In this document: positions 17,783 to 25,867 of the stretch, piece after piece | Layout of the letters: each line of letters starts with the position of its first letter | How positions within the stretch are numbered: position 1 is the stretch's first letter | Assembly: GCF_004801295.1 (NCBI RefSeq) | Contig: NZ_SSOC01000002.1 | Coordinates: forward strand, 558,001 to 622,000 | Length of the DNA: 64,000 nucleotides | Origin: Pseudothauera nasutitermitis | GTDB lineage: Bacteria; Pseudomonadota; Gammaproteobacteria; Burkholderiales; Rhodocyclaceae | Direction of reading: 5' to 3' | Notes under the pieces: generated by a model | What the model was told of the DNA's origin: nothing | Databases searched by the model: none | Seen by the model: the letters and a program-made list of their open reading frames with translations, nothing else | Program-made: the position numbers and the translations under genes

Positions 17783-18751
17783 ATGAAAATCACTTCCCTG
17801 GCCCCCATCTTCGGCGCATGCCTGCTGGCTGCGGCTACATTCGCGCAAGCGACCGAGACCACAGTAATCAAGATCGGTGACCACGATGTCCCCGTGGTGA
17901 AAGGCGGCCTGTACGATCGCTTCCGCTCCAATCCGCCGCTTTCCGTCATCGCCGCCGAGTCGCCGGGCACCGACCTGAGCTGGTTCAAGGGGATCGCCAA
18001 GGAAAAGGTCGATATTGGCTTTGAAAGCTATTCGCCGAACTTCTATTACGAAAACAGCCGTGTAACGGCCATCTTCACCGCCGATCTGGCACGGCTGCGC
18101 GAGTTGATGCCGCCCGAGGTTCTGGAACAGGTGCAGCCGCTGCAAGTGTGGCCGGGCCGGGGCGTTGTCGCGCTGACCGCCTACGCCTACCACTACTGCG
18201 ACAACGACCGCTACAACGAGATCGGCCTGTCCGTCGTCACCAACAAACCCGGCTCGTCGAGCTGGGGGCCGTTCTCCTTGATGGGTCAGTCGTTTTCCGA
18301 TGACTTCTGGGGCTACGTGCTGAAGCTGCCCGTCGATACCGAACTGGCCGAGGTGCGCGGCGTGGTTGGCTACAACCTGCCCAAGTGGCTGACGCGCATC
18401 GACTACAACGAGGATGAGAACAACGTCGTCGTAAAAATCTTCGACAGCGAAACCCAGGCGCTGGACGTCACGCTTCAGACGCGCAAGCTCGACGTTTCTT
18501 CCAGCAAGGAAAATCGGGTGACGACCCGCTTCACGAACATCGACCAGCAAGGGCAACTGACCACTGGCTACAGCACTTCCCGCCAGTTGCGACACGCCAG
18601 CACGTCCAGCGCGGACGCCGTGAAGCTCACGCTGACGGACGGCAGCCTTTCGCGCTTCATCGAGTCGCTGAAGCTGGGAAAGATGGTCAAGTACGAGTAC
18701 GTGCCCAACTTCCAGGCGGCGCTGTACGCGCCCAAGCCGCTGAAGCCCTAA
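17783..18751 (+). CDS. Exported acetoacetate decarboxylase-like protein
   Basis: A 322-aa protein with a cleavable signal peptide (hydrophobic core APIFGACLLAAATFAQA, cut before TET), so it should act in the periplasm. The mature part (SRVTAIFTADLARLRELMPP; YNLPKWLTRIDYN) follows the acetoacetate decarboxylase superfamily pattern of substrate entry and beta-barrel strands. The usual Lys context is not obvious beyond NLPKW, so catalysis is uncertain. The ATG at 17783 has CGAGG upstream; a start at 17753 would precede the likely transcription start. It is first in a unit with the aldehyde dehydrogenase and MerR genes. Confidence 0.75.
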   Translation: MKITSLAPIFGACLLAAATFAQATETTVIKIGDHDVPVVKGGLYDRFRSNPPLSVIAAESPGTDLSWFKGIAKEKVDIGFESYSPNFYYENSRVTAIFTADLARLRELMPPEVLEQVQPLQVWPGRGVVALTAYAYHYCDNDRYNEIGLSVVTNKPGSSSWGPFSLMGQSFSDDFWGYVLKLPVDTELAEVRGVVGYNLPKWLTRIDYNEDENNVVVKIFDSETQALDVTLQTRKLDVSSSKENRVTTRFTNIDQQGQLTTGYSTSRQLRHASTSSADAVKLTLTDGSLSRFIESLKLGKMVKYEYVPNFQAALYAPKPLKP

Positions 18752-18767
18752 CCGCCGGAGAAACATC

Positions 18768-20207
18768 ATGACGCTCGATGAAGACAGCACCCGCATGGCC
18801 GACCTGCTGCACCGGCAACGCCACGCATTCCTGCACGACGGCCCGCCGGGCCTGCCGCTGCGCAAGGCCCGGCTCGCCCGGTTGCGCGCCGCCGTGCTCG
18901 CGCACCGCGAAGCGATCAAGGATGCGGTCAGCGCCGATTTCGGCAACCGTTCGCGCCATGAGACTGACATCATGGAGCTGGCCTGCGTCGTCCAGGCCAT
19001 CGACTACCTCTCCAGCCACTTGCGCCGCTTCATGAAGCGCGAGCGCCGCCATGTGCATTTCTTCTACCGCGCGGCGCGCGCCTACGTGGAATACCAGCCG
19101 CTGGGTGTCGTGGGCGTGATGGCGCCGTGGAACTACCCTATCTCCCTCACGCTGGTGCCGCTGGCCACCGCGCTGGCCGCGGGCAACCGCGCCATGCTCA
19201 AGCCCTCGGAGCTGACCCCGCGCACCAGCGAGGCGCTGCGGCACATGCTGGCCGAGGCCTTTTCCGAGGAGGAGGTGGCCGTGGTGCTGGGCGGCCCCGA
19301 GGTCGGCGCCGCGTTCAGCGCACTGCCGTTCGACCACCTGCTGTTCACCGGCAGCACGCAGGTGGGCCGCAAGGTGATGCGCGCCGCCAGTGACAACCTG
19401 GTGCCCGTGACCCTGGAGCTGGGCGGCAAGAGCCCCGCCATCGTGGCGTGCGGCCACGTCAACGACCGCACCGTGCAGAGCCTGGTGTACGGCAAGCTGT
19501 CCAACGCCGGCCAGACCTGCGTGGCACCGGACTACGCCCTGGTACACGAAGACGACCTGGAGGCGTTCATCGCCCGGTACACCGCCACGGTGCAACGCTT
19601 CTACCCGGACGGCCCGGCCAGCCCCGACTACACGACCATCATCAGCGACCGCCACTACGACCGGCTGCGCGGGTTGGTCGATGACGCGCGCCGCAATGGC
19701 GCCCGCGTGATCGAGGTGGGCGAACGCCCCGCCCACCTGCCTGGGCGCGAGCGCACCCTGGTGCCGACGCTCGTCGTCAACGCGGGCGACGAAGCGCCCC
19801 TCATGCAGGAGGAAATCTTCGGCCCCATCCTGCCCGTGCGCACCTACGGCAGCATCGACAAAGCTATCGCCTACGTGAACGCGCGGCCTCGCCCGCTCGC
19901 GCTCTACTACTTCGGTGCCGAGGACGGTGACTGCGCCCGGCTGCTGGCGCGTACCACGTCGGGCAACGTGGGCATCAACAACACCTTGATGCACGTGGCG
20001 CAGGACGATCTGCCTTTCGGCGGCGTCGGCCCCAGCGGCATGGGGGCCTACCACGGCATCGAGGGCTTCCGTGCGATGAGCCATGCCAAGGGTGTCTTCG
20101 TGCAGGGCCGTTGGAACTTCCCCGGCCTGCTGCACGCGCCGTTCGGCAAGCTCGCCGACATGGCCATCTCGTTCACGCTGGGAAAAAACAAGACGTCATC
20201 GCAATGA
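18768..20207 (+). CDS. Aldehyde dehydrogenase, coniferyl-aldehyde dehydrogenase type
   Basis: A 479-aa NAD(P)-dependent aldehyde dehydrogenase. Visible hallmarks are GVVGVMAPWNYPISLTLVPL (cofactor entry), ELGGKSPAIV with the general-base Glu, the catalytic Cys in NAGQTCVAPDY, and EIFGPILPV near residue 350. The short N-terminus and hydrophobic C-terminal tail match the class 3/CalB-like group that oxidises aromatic or long-chain aldehydes. CGGAGAAAC precedes ATG 18768. It overlaps merR by ATGA, so regulator and enzyme are co-translated. An aldehyde substrate sensed by the MerR protein is a sensible inference. Confidence 0.92.
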   Translation: MTLDEDSTRMADLLHRQRHAFLHDGPPGLPLRKARLARLRAAVLAHREAIKDAVSADFGNRSRHETDIMELACVVQAIDYLSSHLRRFMKRERRHVHFFYRAARAYVEYQPLGVVGVMAPWNYPISLTLVPLATALAAGNRAMLKPSELTPRTSEALRHMLAEAFSEEEVAVVLGGPEVGAAFSALPFDHLLFTGSTQVGRKVMRAASDNLVPVTLELGGKSPAIVACGHVNDRTVQSLVYGKLSNAGQTCVAPDYALVHEDDLEAFIARYTATVQRFYPDGPASPDYTTIISDRHYDRLRGLVDDARRNGARVIEVGERPAHLPGRERTLVPTLVVNAGDEAPLMQEEIFGPILPVRTYGSIDKAIAYVNARPRPLALYYFGAEDGDCARLLARTTSGNVGINNTLMHVAQDDLPFGGVGPSGMGAYHGIEGFRAMSHAKGVFVQGRWNFPGLLHAPFGKLADMAISFTLGKNKTSSQ

Positions 20208-20692
20208 AGATCGGAGAACTCGCCCAGCGCACGGGCCTCGCGCCGTCGCGTATCCGTTTTTACCAGCGCATTGGCCTGCTGAAGACGGTGGAGCGGCAGG
20301 CCAACGGCTACCGCAGCTATCCCGAAGATGCGGTTCTCGTGCTCCGGCTGATTTCGAGCGCGCAGAAAGCAGGCTTCAGCCTGGACGAGCTACGCGCGCT
20401 GCTGCCTGACGACCTGGTCACCTGGGAACACGGTGACCTGATCGGCACCCTGCGCCGCAAGGTGCAGGACATCAAGGTATTGCAAGTGCAGCTTGCCGAG
20501 AACAGAGCGCACCTGCTTGCGCTGCTGGCCCAAATTGAAGCCAAACCTGTCGGCATGGATTGCGCCGCGAATGCCAGGCGAGTGCTGTCAGAAATGCAAC
20601 TCGGCGTGCAGCCAGAGCAGCCGCCCGGCCTTGAGCAAGCGATGACGGTTCCCGCCGTCAGATCTGTTCCATCTCCCAAACAGGAGCGATGA
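20204..20692 (+). CDS. MerR-family regulator (first copy)
   Basis: A 162-aa MerR protein: winged HTH at residues 1-70 (MKIGELAQRTGLAPSRIRFY, GLLKTVERQANGYRSY), a dimerisation helix (DLIGTLRRKVQDIKVLQVQL), and a short C-terminal tail containing MDCAANARRVLSEMQL. It lacks the Cys sets of metal sensors such as CueR or ZntR; a single Cys in MDCAAN could be a reactive sensor residue, as in NmlR/AdhR types. It is very similar to the MerR protein at 27895. It probably activates the 17717 promoter of its own operon. Confidence 0.92.
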   Translation: MKIGELAQRTGLAPSRIRFYQRIGLLKTVERQANGYRSYPEDAVLVLRLISSAQKAGFSLDELRALLPDDLVTWEHGDLIGTLRRKVQDIKVLQVQLAENRAHLLALLAQIEAKPVGMDCAANARRVLSEMQLGVQPEQPPGLEQAMTVPAVRSVPSPKQER

Positions 20693-21772
20693 ATGAGCAA
20701 GCAAAGCGGAAGTCCCGAGCACATGCGCTGGATGATCTACGGTGCGAATGGCTACACCGGGGAACTGATCGCCCGCGAAGCGGCGCGGCGCGGGCTAAAG
20801 CCCGTGCTGGCGGGCCGCAGGCGCGAAAGCGTCGAGGCGCTGGCGCGCACCTTGGGGCTGGAGGCGCGTGCTTTCGGTCTCGATGACGTGACGGCGCTGA
20901 CCGCACAAATCCAGGGCCATGCGCTGGTGCTGAACTGCGCCGGCCCGTTCTCGGCCACCGCCGCGCCGATGATGGAAGCCTGCCTGCGCGCGGGTGCGCA
21001 TTACCTGGACATCACCGGCGAGATTGCCGTGTTCGAGCACGCGCAGTCGCTTGATGCCCGCGCGCGGGAGGCCGGCGTGGTGCTGTGCCCGGGCGTGGGC
21101 TTCGACGTCATCCCCACCGACTGCGTGGCCTCCGCGCTGAAAGCGGCGCTGCCGGATGCCACGCATCTCGCGCTGGGTTTCGACTCGCGCTCGGGCTTCT
21201 CGCCCGGCACCGCCAAGACCTCGGTAGAGGGATTGGCCCAAGGCGGCAAGGTGCGCCGCGACGGGCAGATCGTCACCGTGTCGCTGGCCTACGAGGTGCG
21301 CCGCATCGACTTCGGCGACGGGGAGAAAGACGCGATGACCATTCCCTGGGGCGACGTATCCACCGCCTACCACACCACCGGCATTCCGAACATTCAGGCA
21401 TTCATTCCAGGCTCGCCCCGCATGATCGCCAGCGCCAGGCGCGCCAACTATGTCCGGCCGCTGCTGGGGTTGTCGTGGGTGCAGAAGCTGATCAAGGCGC
21501 ACATCGCCAGAACGGTGAAGGGGCCCAGCGAGGAAAAGCGCGAGCAGATGCCCACCTTCGTCTGGGGCGAGGCCACCAATGCGCGCGGAGAGAAAAAGAC
21601 CGCGCGCATCCGCACCGCCAACGGCTACAGCCTGACCATCACCGGCTCGCTGGCCGTGGTCGAACACCTGATGACGGCCCGGCCCACGGGCGGCGCCCAC
21701 ACGCCGGCCAGGCTGGTGGGCGCCGATCTGGTGACGCGCCTGCCCGGATCAGGGCCTCTACAGATCGTCTAG
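20693..21772 (+). CDS. Saccharopine dehydrogenase-like NAD(P)-binding oxidoreductase
   Basis: A 359-aa protein with an N-terminal Rossmann motif (IYGANGYTGELIAREAARRG, residues 15-34) of the saccharopine dehydrogenase / trans-acting enoyl reductase family. LVLNCAGPFSATAAPMMEAC and AHYLDITGE are conserved family segments. Such proteins reduce enoyl groups in lipid-like substrates or act as general dehydrogenases; the substrate here is unknown. The ATG at 20693 directly follows the merR stop with AGGAGCG before it, so it belongs to the decarboxylase/aldehyde dehydrogenase/MerR unit. Confidence 0.85.
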   Translation: MSKQSGSPEHMRWMIYGANGYTGELIAREAARRGLKPVLAGRRRESVEALARTLGLEARAFGLDDVTALTAQIQGHALVLNCAGPFSATAAPMMEACLRAGAHYLDITGEIAVFEHAQSLDARAREAGVVLCPGVGFDVIPTDCVASALKAALPDATHLALGFDSRSGFSPGTAKTSVEGLAQGGKVRRDGQIVTVSLAYEVRRIDFGDGEKDAMTIPWGDVSTAYHTTGIPNIQAFIPGSPRMIASARRANYVRPLLGLSWVQKLIKAHIARTVKGPSEEKREQMPTFVWGEATNARGEKKTARIRTANGYSLTITGSLAVVEHLMTARPTGGAHTPARLVGADLVTRLPGSGPLQIV

Positions 21773-22021
21773 GTGGATGGTCGAATCGACCTGAAGTGAC
21801 CAACCAACAGGGCGTTCATGTCGTTTGGCGTGTGTGGATGGTTGCGTGGGTGTTGTCGGCCGCTGGGGCGTTGGCGCCTTGCGGATGCCTGCGTGGCTCT
21901 TTCCTTCTTGCAGACGGCATGGCTCCAGGGTTGAACCTGAATTGAAGGTCAAGTGCCTTGTTCGCCCCTGGACATGAGGTCCTGGGGGTTCCTGCGAGGC
22001 GCCGTCCACCATCGGGTTGGC
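21773..22021. other. Intergenic region between convergent island operons
   Basis: This 249-bp stretch lies between the convergent saccharopine-dehydrogenase-like gene and the SDR gene. Several short frames exist but none has a credible start and family match. No strong T-tailed hairpin was found. It may be remnant sequence. Confidence 0.5.
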
Positions 22022-22774
22022 TCAACTGAACCGGGCCACCCAGCGCAGAGGCAGCATCTGCATCAACCTGCCTACCAGGGCCCAGGGCCAGCCAGGAACA
22101 CAGGCCTCGTGCGGCGCGCGCTCTATGGCTTGCACCAGGTATTGGCAGCCCAGCGCCTCGGGGATCTCGAAGGGCAGCTTCTTCGCCCCGGCGTTGAGTT
22201 CGGTGCGGATGTAGCCCGGGTAGAGGGTGCTGACCTGGATGGGCGTCTGGAGCAGTTCGGCTCGGATGCCTTCGGCCAGGTGGGCCACCGCCGCTTTGCT
22301 GGCGGCGTAGGTGGTCAGATGCCTGGGCAGGCCGCGCTTGGCGCTCATGGACGACATGACGACCAGGTGCCCGCTGTTTTGCCGCCGGAAGATTTCCACG
22401 GCGGCTTCGCACTGGGCCAGGGCTGCGATGAAGTTGGTTTCGGCGGTGCGCTTGTTGACGGCGAAATGGCCGGTGCCGATGCGCCGCCCTTCGCCGATAC
22501 CCGCATTCACGATGACCCGGTCCAGGCGGCCGAACCGCTGGGCGAAGGCGGTGAAGACCGCGAACACCTGGGCATGCTCGTTGACGTCCAGGGCCTCGAT
22601 TTCGACCGCCACGCCGTAGGCGCTGCGCAGTTCATGCTGGAGCGTTTGCAGGCGTTCCGTGCGGCGGGCGCAGAGCGCCAGGTCGTAGCCCCGCGCGGCG
22701 AACTGCCGGGCCATGCCGGCACCAAGCCCGGAACTGGCGCCGGTGATCAGAACGGTTTTGCGTGCTTGTGTCAT
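22022..22774 (-). CDS. Short-chain dehydrogenase/reductase
   Basis: A 250-aa classical SDR with the cofactor motif TGASSGLGAG (residues 11-20), NAG at about 90, the catalytic Ser in VMSSMSAKRG, and the YxxxK pair in YAASKAAVAHL. The C-terminus is hydrophobic (WPWALVGRLMQMLPLRWVA), as in SDRs acting on lipophilic substrates. It is last in the minus-strand operon that begins with acyl-CoA dehydrogenase at 25788. By analogy with LvaD-type proteins it could interconvert a 4-oxo and a 4-hydroxy acyl-CoA, but this depends on operon context. Confidence 0.9.
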   Translation of the reverse strand: MTQARKTVLITGASSGLGAGMARQFAARGYDLALCARRTERLQTLQHELRSAYGVAVEIEALDVNEHAQVFAVFTAFAQRFGRLDRVIVNAGIGEGRRIGTGHFAVNKRTAETNFIAALAQCEAAVEIFRRQNSGHLVVMSSMSAKRGLPRHLTTYAASKAAVAHLAEGIRAELLQTPIQVSTLYPGYIRTELNAGAKKLPFEIPEALGCQYLVQAIERAPHEACVPGWPWALVGRLMQMLPLRWVARFS

Positions 22775-22797
22775 GGTGGTTGAGTCTTGCCTGGCCT

Positions 22798-23493
22798 TCA
22801 GCGCCAGGTCAGCAGGTAACGGTGGTGGCCGCGAAAGTGCGAGTGTTCATTCAGGCTCAGGAGCTGCCATTGGCGTGTATTGCCAGCTTGCAGGGTGGTC
22901 ATGCCCGCGTTGGCCAGTGTCCAGTTGATCCGCATCGTGGCTGCGTTGCCCAGGCCCAGCATGGCTTGGACAAGCACGGCGATCACCCCGCCGGAGGTGA
23001 CCACCAGGTGCGTCTCGTCGCGCCCGGCCCGGTCGATCACCTGTTCCAGCGCGGACTGGCACCGGGTCTGGAAACGGTTCCAGGGTTCGTCGTAATCGCT
23101 GTCAGCCGTGCCGCCATACCAGCGTGCCAGGGCTTTGCCGTACATCCTGGCGAAGGCTTCGTGCGGATCGGTCGCAGCGCCGATCTCGTCGACCATCGTT
23201 TGGTGGTTGCTGTATCGGGGCTCGTACCGGGCAATCACCTGCTGATGGTCGAATTCGTCGAAGCCTGCCAGGCTCCTAGGCTCCAGTGCCCACGCGCTGC
23301 CCTGCAACAGGTTTGCTGCGGTCTGCTGGTGGCGCAGCAGCGTGCCGCACCAGAGCGCGTCGATGTTCTCTCCACGCGCGTGCAGCACCTTGCCCAGATG
23401 TCTGGCCTGCTCGACGCCTTGGCTGGACAGGCAGTCGTAGTCCGCTGCACCGAAAGAGGCCTGCCCATGACGAACCAGGATGATGCGTGGCAT
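22798..23493 (-). CDS. Histidine phosphatase-family protein (phosphoglycerate mutase fold)
   Basis: A 231-aa enzyme of the histidine phosphatase superfamily. The nucleophile motif is IILVRHGQAS (residues 4-13), followed by a conserved Arg (CGTLLRHQQTA), an acid residue near FDEFDHQ, and the second His in VVTSGGVIAVL, where the family usually has a THG/SHG-like motif. The second His appears replaced by Ser-Gly-Gly, so catalytic competence deserves checking. The ATG at 23493 is only 2 nt after the kinase stop, showing tight coupling. Pairing with a kinase suggests it removes or proofreads a phosphoryl intermediate. Confidence 0.85.
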   Translation of the reverse strand: MPRIILVRHGQASFGAADYDCLSSQGVEQARHLGKVLHARGENIDALWCGTLLRHQQTAANLLQGSAWALEPRSLAGFDEFDHQQVIARYEPRYSNHQTMVDEIGAATDPHEAFARMYGKALARWYGGTADSDYDEPWNRFQTRCQSALEQVIDRAGRDETHLVVTSGGVIAVLVQAMLGLGNAATMRINWTLANAGMTTLQAGNTRQWQLLSLNEHSHFRGHHRYLLTWR

Positions 23494-23495
23494 GT

Positions 23496-24563
23496 TCAGC
23501 GCCTTTGGCTCTGGCGGATCAGCCTGCGGCAGCGCCAATACAGGGCATGCACCATCAGCCAGAAATGCTTGAAGGCCGGATTGCGGGTCTGGCCATGGTG
23601 GTAGCGGTAGTAGATCTGCTGGGCGATGACGGCCAGGCGGAACAGCCCAAAGACTTCGTAGAACACCCAGTTGTCCACAGTGAGGCCGGTCTTGGCGAGG
23701 TAGTAATCGACGACCTCCCGGCGCGTCAGCATGCCGGGCAGATGGGTCGGCTGGCGGCGCGCCGCACGCATCACGGCGTTGTCGTCGGCTTGCACCCAGT
23801 AGGCCAGCATGCTGCCGAGGTCCATGAGCGGGTCGCCCAGCGTGGCCAGTTCCCAGTCCAGCACCCCGATGACCCTGGTGGGTTCTTGCGCGGACAGCAC
23901 CACGTTGTCGAAACGCCAGTCGTTATGGATGACGCAGGTGCGGCTGTCCTCGGGAACATGGGCCTGAAGCCAGGCGCGCACCTTGCGAAAGCGCGGCACG
24001 TTCCACGTCAGGCTTTTCTCGTAGCGGCCGCTCCAGCCCTCGACCTGGCGCCTGCAGTAGCCGGCGCCCTTGCCCAGCGATTCGAGTCCGGCGGCGCGGT
24101 AGTCCACCTGGTGCAGGGCGATGAGCTGGTCCAGCACGTTCAGGCACAGCTCGCGCACACGTGGCGCAGTGAAGTCCAGTTCACGCGGCAGGTTGGCTCG
24201 CGGGATGATTCCCGCGATCCGCTCCATGACATAGAAGTCGCAGCCGATCACCGACGTGTCCTGGCAGAGCGCCACCGTCGCCGGGACGGCCGGGTAGGCC
24301 TGCTTGAGCCTGGTCTGGATGAAATACTCGCGCGCCATGTCGTGCGCACCCGCGGCCTTGGTGCCTGCCGGCGGGCGGCGAAGGATCAGGTCGCGGTGGG
24401 GGTATTCCAGCCGGTAGGTCCAGTTGGAGGCACCGCCGGAATACTGGGTGACGTTGGGCTGGCCGGTCAGCGTGCCGTCCTGCTGTTTGAGCCAACGATC
24501 CACGGCCGCCACGTCGAGTTCCTCGCCGGGGCGAATGGCGCCCCCCTGGTCAACGGTCGCCAT
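23496..24563 (-). CDS. APH-family phosphotransferase (ACAD10/11 or LvaA-type acyl-CoA kinase)
   Basis: A 355-aa kinase-fold protein. The N-lobe contains QYSGGASNWTYRLEYPHRDL and LILRRPP (ATP-contacting Lys replaced by Arg), the catalytic loop is VIHNDWRFDNVVLS, and the metal-binding motif is VIGVLDWELATLGDPLMDLG. These features define the group related to the kinase domain of mammalian ACAD10/ACAD11 and to LvaA of Pseudomonas putida, which phosphorylate the 4-hydroxyl of acyl-CoAs. It overlaps the acyl-CoA dehydrogenase gene by 14 bp; the ATG at 24563 fits this better than 24632. Substrate specificity is inferred. Confidence 0.88.
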   Translation of the reverse strand: MATVDQGGAIRPGEELDVAAVDRWLKQQDGTLTGQPNVTQYSGGASNWTYRLEYPHRDLILRRPPAGTKAAGAHDMAREYFIQTRLKQAYPAVPATVALCQDTSVIGCDFYVMERIAGIIPRANLPRELDFTAPRVRELCLNVLDQLIALHQVDYRAAGLESLGKGAGYCRRQVEGWSGRYEKSLTWNVPRFRKVRAWLQAHVPEDSRTCVIHNDWRFDNVVLSAQEPTRVIGVLDWELATLGDPLMDLGSMLAYWVQADDNAVMRAARRQPTHLPGMLTRREVVDYYLAKTGLTVDNWVFYEVFGLFRLAVIAQQIYYRYHHGQTRNPAFKHFWLMVHALYWRCRRLIRQSQRR

Positions 24564-25788
24564 GGCTGGCTCGCTTGGCGATTTCCATCTTGGCGATGAC
24601 GCTCTTGTGGACTTCGTCGGGGCCGTCGGCAAGACGCAGGCTGCGGGCCTGGCTGAAGAAGGCCGTCAGCGGCACGTCCCGGCTGACCCCGGCCCCGCCG
24701 TGGATCTGAATGGCGAAATCCACGACCTGTTGCAGCACGTTGGGCGCGACGACCTTGATCGCGGATATTTCGCCCATCGCGGCGAAGGTGCCCACGCTGT
24801 CCATTTTCCAGGCCGCGAAAAGGGTGAGCAGGCGGGCCTGGTCGATGGCGATCCGGGCCTCGGCGACGCGCTCACGGTTGCCCCCCAGGCTCAGCAGCGG
24901 CTTGCCGAATGCGACGCGCTGCGTGCCGCGGTCAATCGCCAGCTCCAAGGCTTTTTCCGCCGCGCCGATGCAACGCATGCAGTGGTGGATGCGCCCCGGG
25001 CCAAGGCGGCCCTGGGCAATCTCAAAGCCCATGCCAGGGCCCGCGATGAAGTGGTCGAGCGGCACCCGCACGTTGCTGAAGTTCACCTCGCCATGCCCGT
25101 GCGGCGCATCGTAGTCGCCGAATACCGGCACCATGCGTTCGATCTGCACGCCGGGCGCATCCAGCGGCACCAGCACCATGGAGTGCTGGTGATGGCGGTC
25201 CTTGCTGGCATCCGGGGTGTGGGCCATGAAGATCGCCACCTTGGCATGCGGATCGCCAATGCCGCTGGACCACCACTTGCGCCCGTTCAGGACGATCTCG
25301 TCGCCCTCGACGATGGCGGTGGCCTGCATGTTGGTGGCGTCGGAGGAGGCCACCTGCGGCTCGGTCATGCAGAACACCGAACGGATCTCGCCGGCCAGCA
25401 GCGGCATCAGCCAACGCTGTTTCTGCGCTTCGCTGCCATAGCGCCAGAGCACCTCCATGTTGCCGGAGTCCGGCGCGTTGCAGTTGAACACGGTCGGCGC
25501 CAGCAGGCTTCGCCCCGTCTGCTCGGCGAGCAACGCATAGTCCTTGATCGACAGGCCGGCCCCAAGGGTTTCATCGGGCAGGAACATATTCCACAGGCCC
25601 TGTGCCCGAGCCTTGGCCTTGAGTTCTTCGAGGATCGCCGGCACCTGCCATTGGCGCCAGTCGCCGCCCGGGCAGGTGGCGGTCACTTCGCTCCAGAACG
25701 CCGCCTCGACGGGTTCGATCTCGTTCTTGATGAAGGCCTTTACGCGATTGAGGTAGTCCTGCCCCTTGGGGCTGATATCGAAATGCAT
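24550..25788 (-). CDS. Acyl-CoA dehydrogenase-family protein (ACAD10/11-like)
   Basis: A 412-aa flavoprotein. The FAD/acyl region is seen as VFCMTEPQVASSDATNMQA (around residue 140), the mid-domain as NGRKWWSSGIGDP, and the C-terminal helical domain as FAIQIHGGAGVSRDVPL and RLADGPDEVHKSVIAKMEI. The ADGPDEVH ending is characteristic of the ACAD10/11 and LvaC subgroup, in which the enzyme removes phosphate from a 4-phosphoacyl-CoA rather than only dehydrogenating. It is first in the operon kinase-phosphatase-SDR and is divergent from a LysR gene 79 bp away. Confidence 0.9.
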   Translation of the reverse strand: MHFDISPKGQDYLNRVKAFIKNEIEPVEAAFWSEVTATCPGGDWRQWQVPAILEELKAKARAQGLWNMFLPDETLGAGLSIKDYALLAEQTGRSLLAPTVFNCNAPDSGNMEVLWRYGSEAQKQRWLMPLLAGEIRSVFCMTEPQVASSDATNMQATAIVEGDEIVLNGRKWWSSGIGDPHAKVAIFMAHTPDASKDRHHQHSMVLVPLDAPGVQIERMVPVFGDYDAPHGHGEVNFSNVRVPLDHFIAGPGMGFEIAQGRLGPGRIHHCMRCIGAAEKALELAIDRGTQRVAFGKPLLSLGGNRERVAEARIAIDQARLLTLFAAWKMDSVGTFAAMGEISAIKVVAPNVLQQVVDFAIQIHGGAGVSRDVPLTAFFSQARSLRLADGPDEVHKSVIAKMEIAKRASHGDR

Positions 25789-25840
25789 GGTGTAGCCCTG
25801 TAATGGTATGTCGCGATCCTAGGGAACCTTCTATGATGAG

Positions 25841-25858
25841 TGAAGTGATATATCTTCA
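25841..25858. promoter_or_regulatory. LysR-type operator in divergent promoter
   Basis: TGAAG-N8-CTTCA with further central symmetry (seven of nine pairs) lies in the 79-bp gap between the acyl-CoA dehydrogenase start and the LysR start, 10 bp before the LysR ATG. This is the usual place for a LysR protein to repress itself and activate the divergent operon. Confidence 0.55.
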
Positions 25859-25867
25859 TTTACAGTC

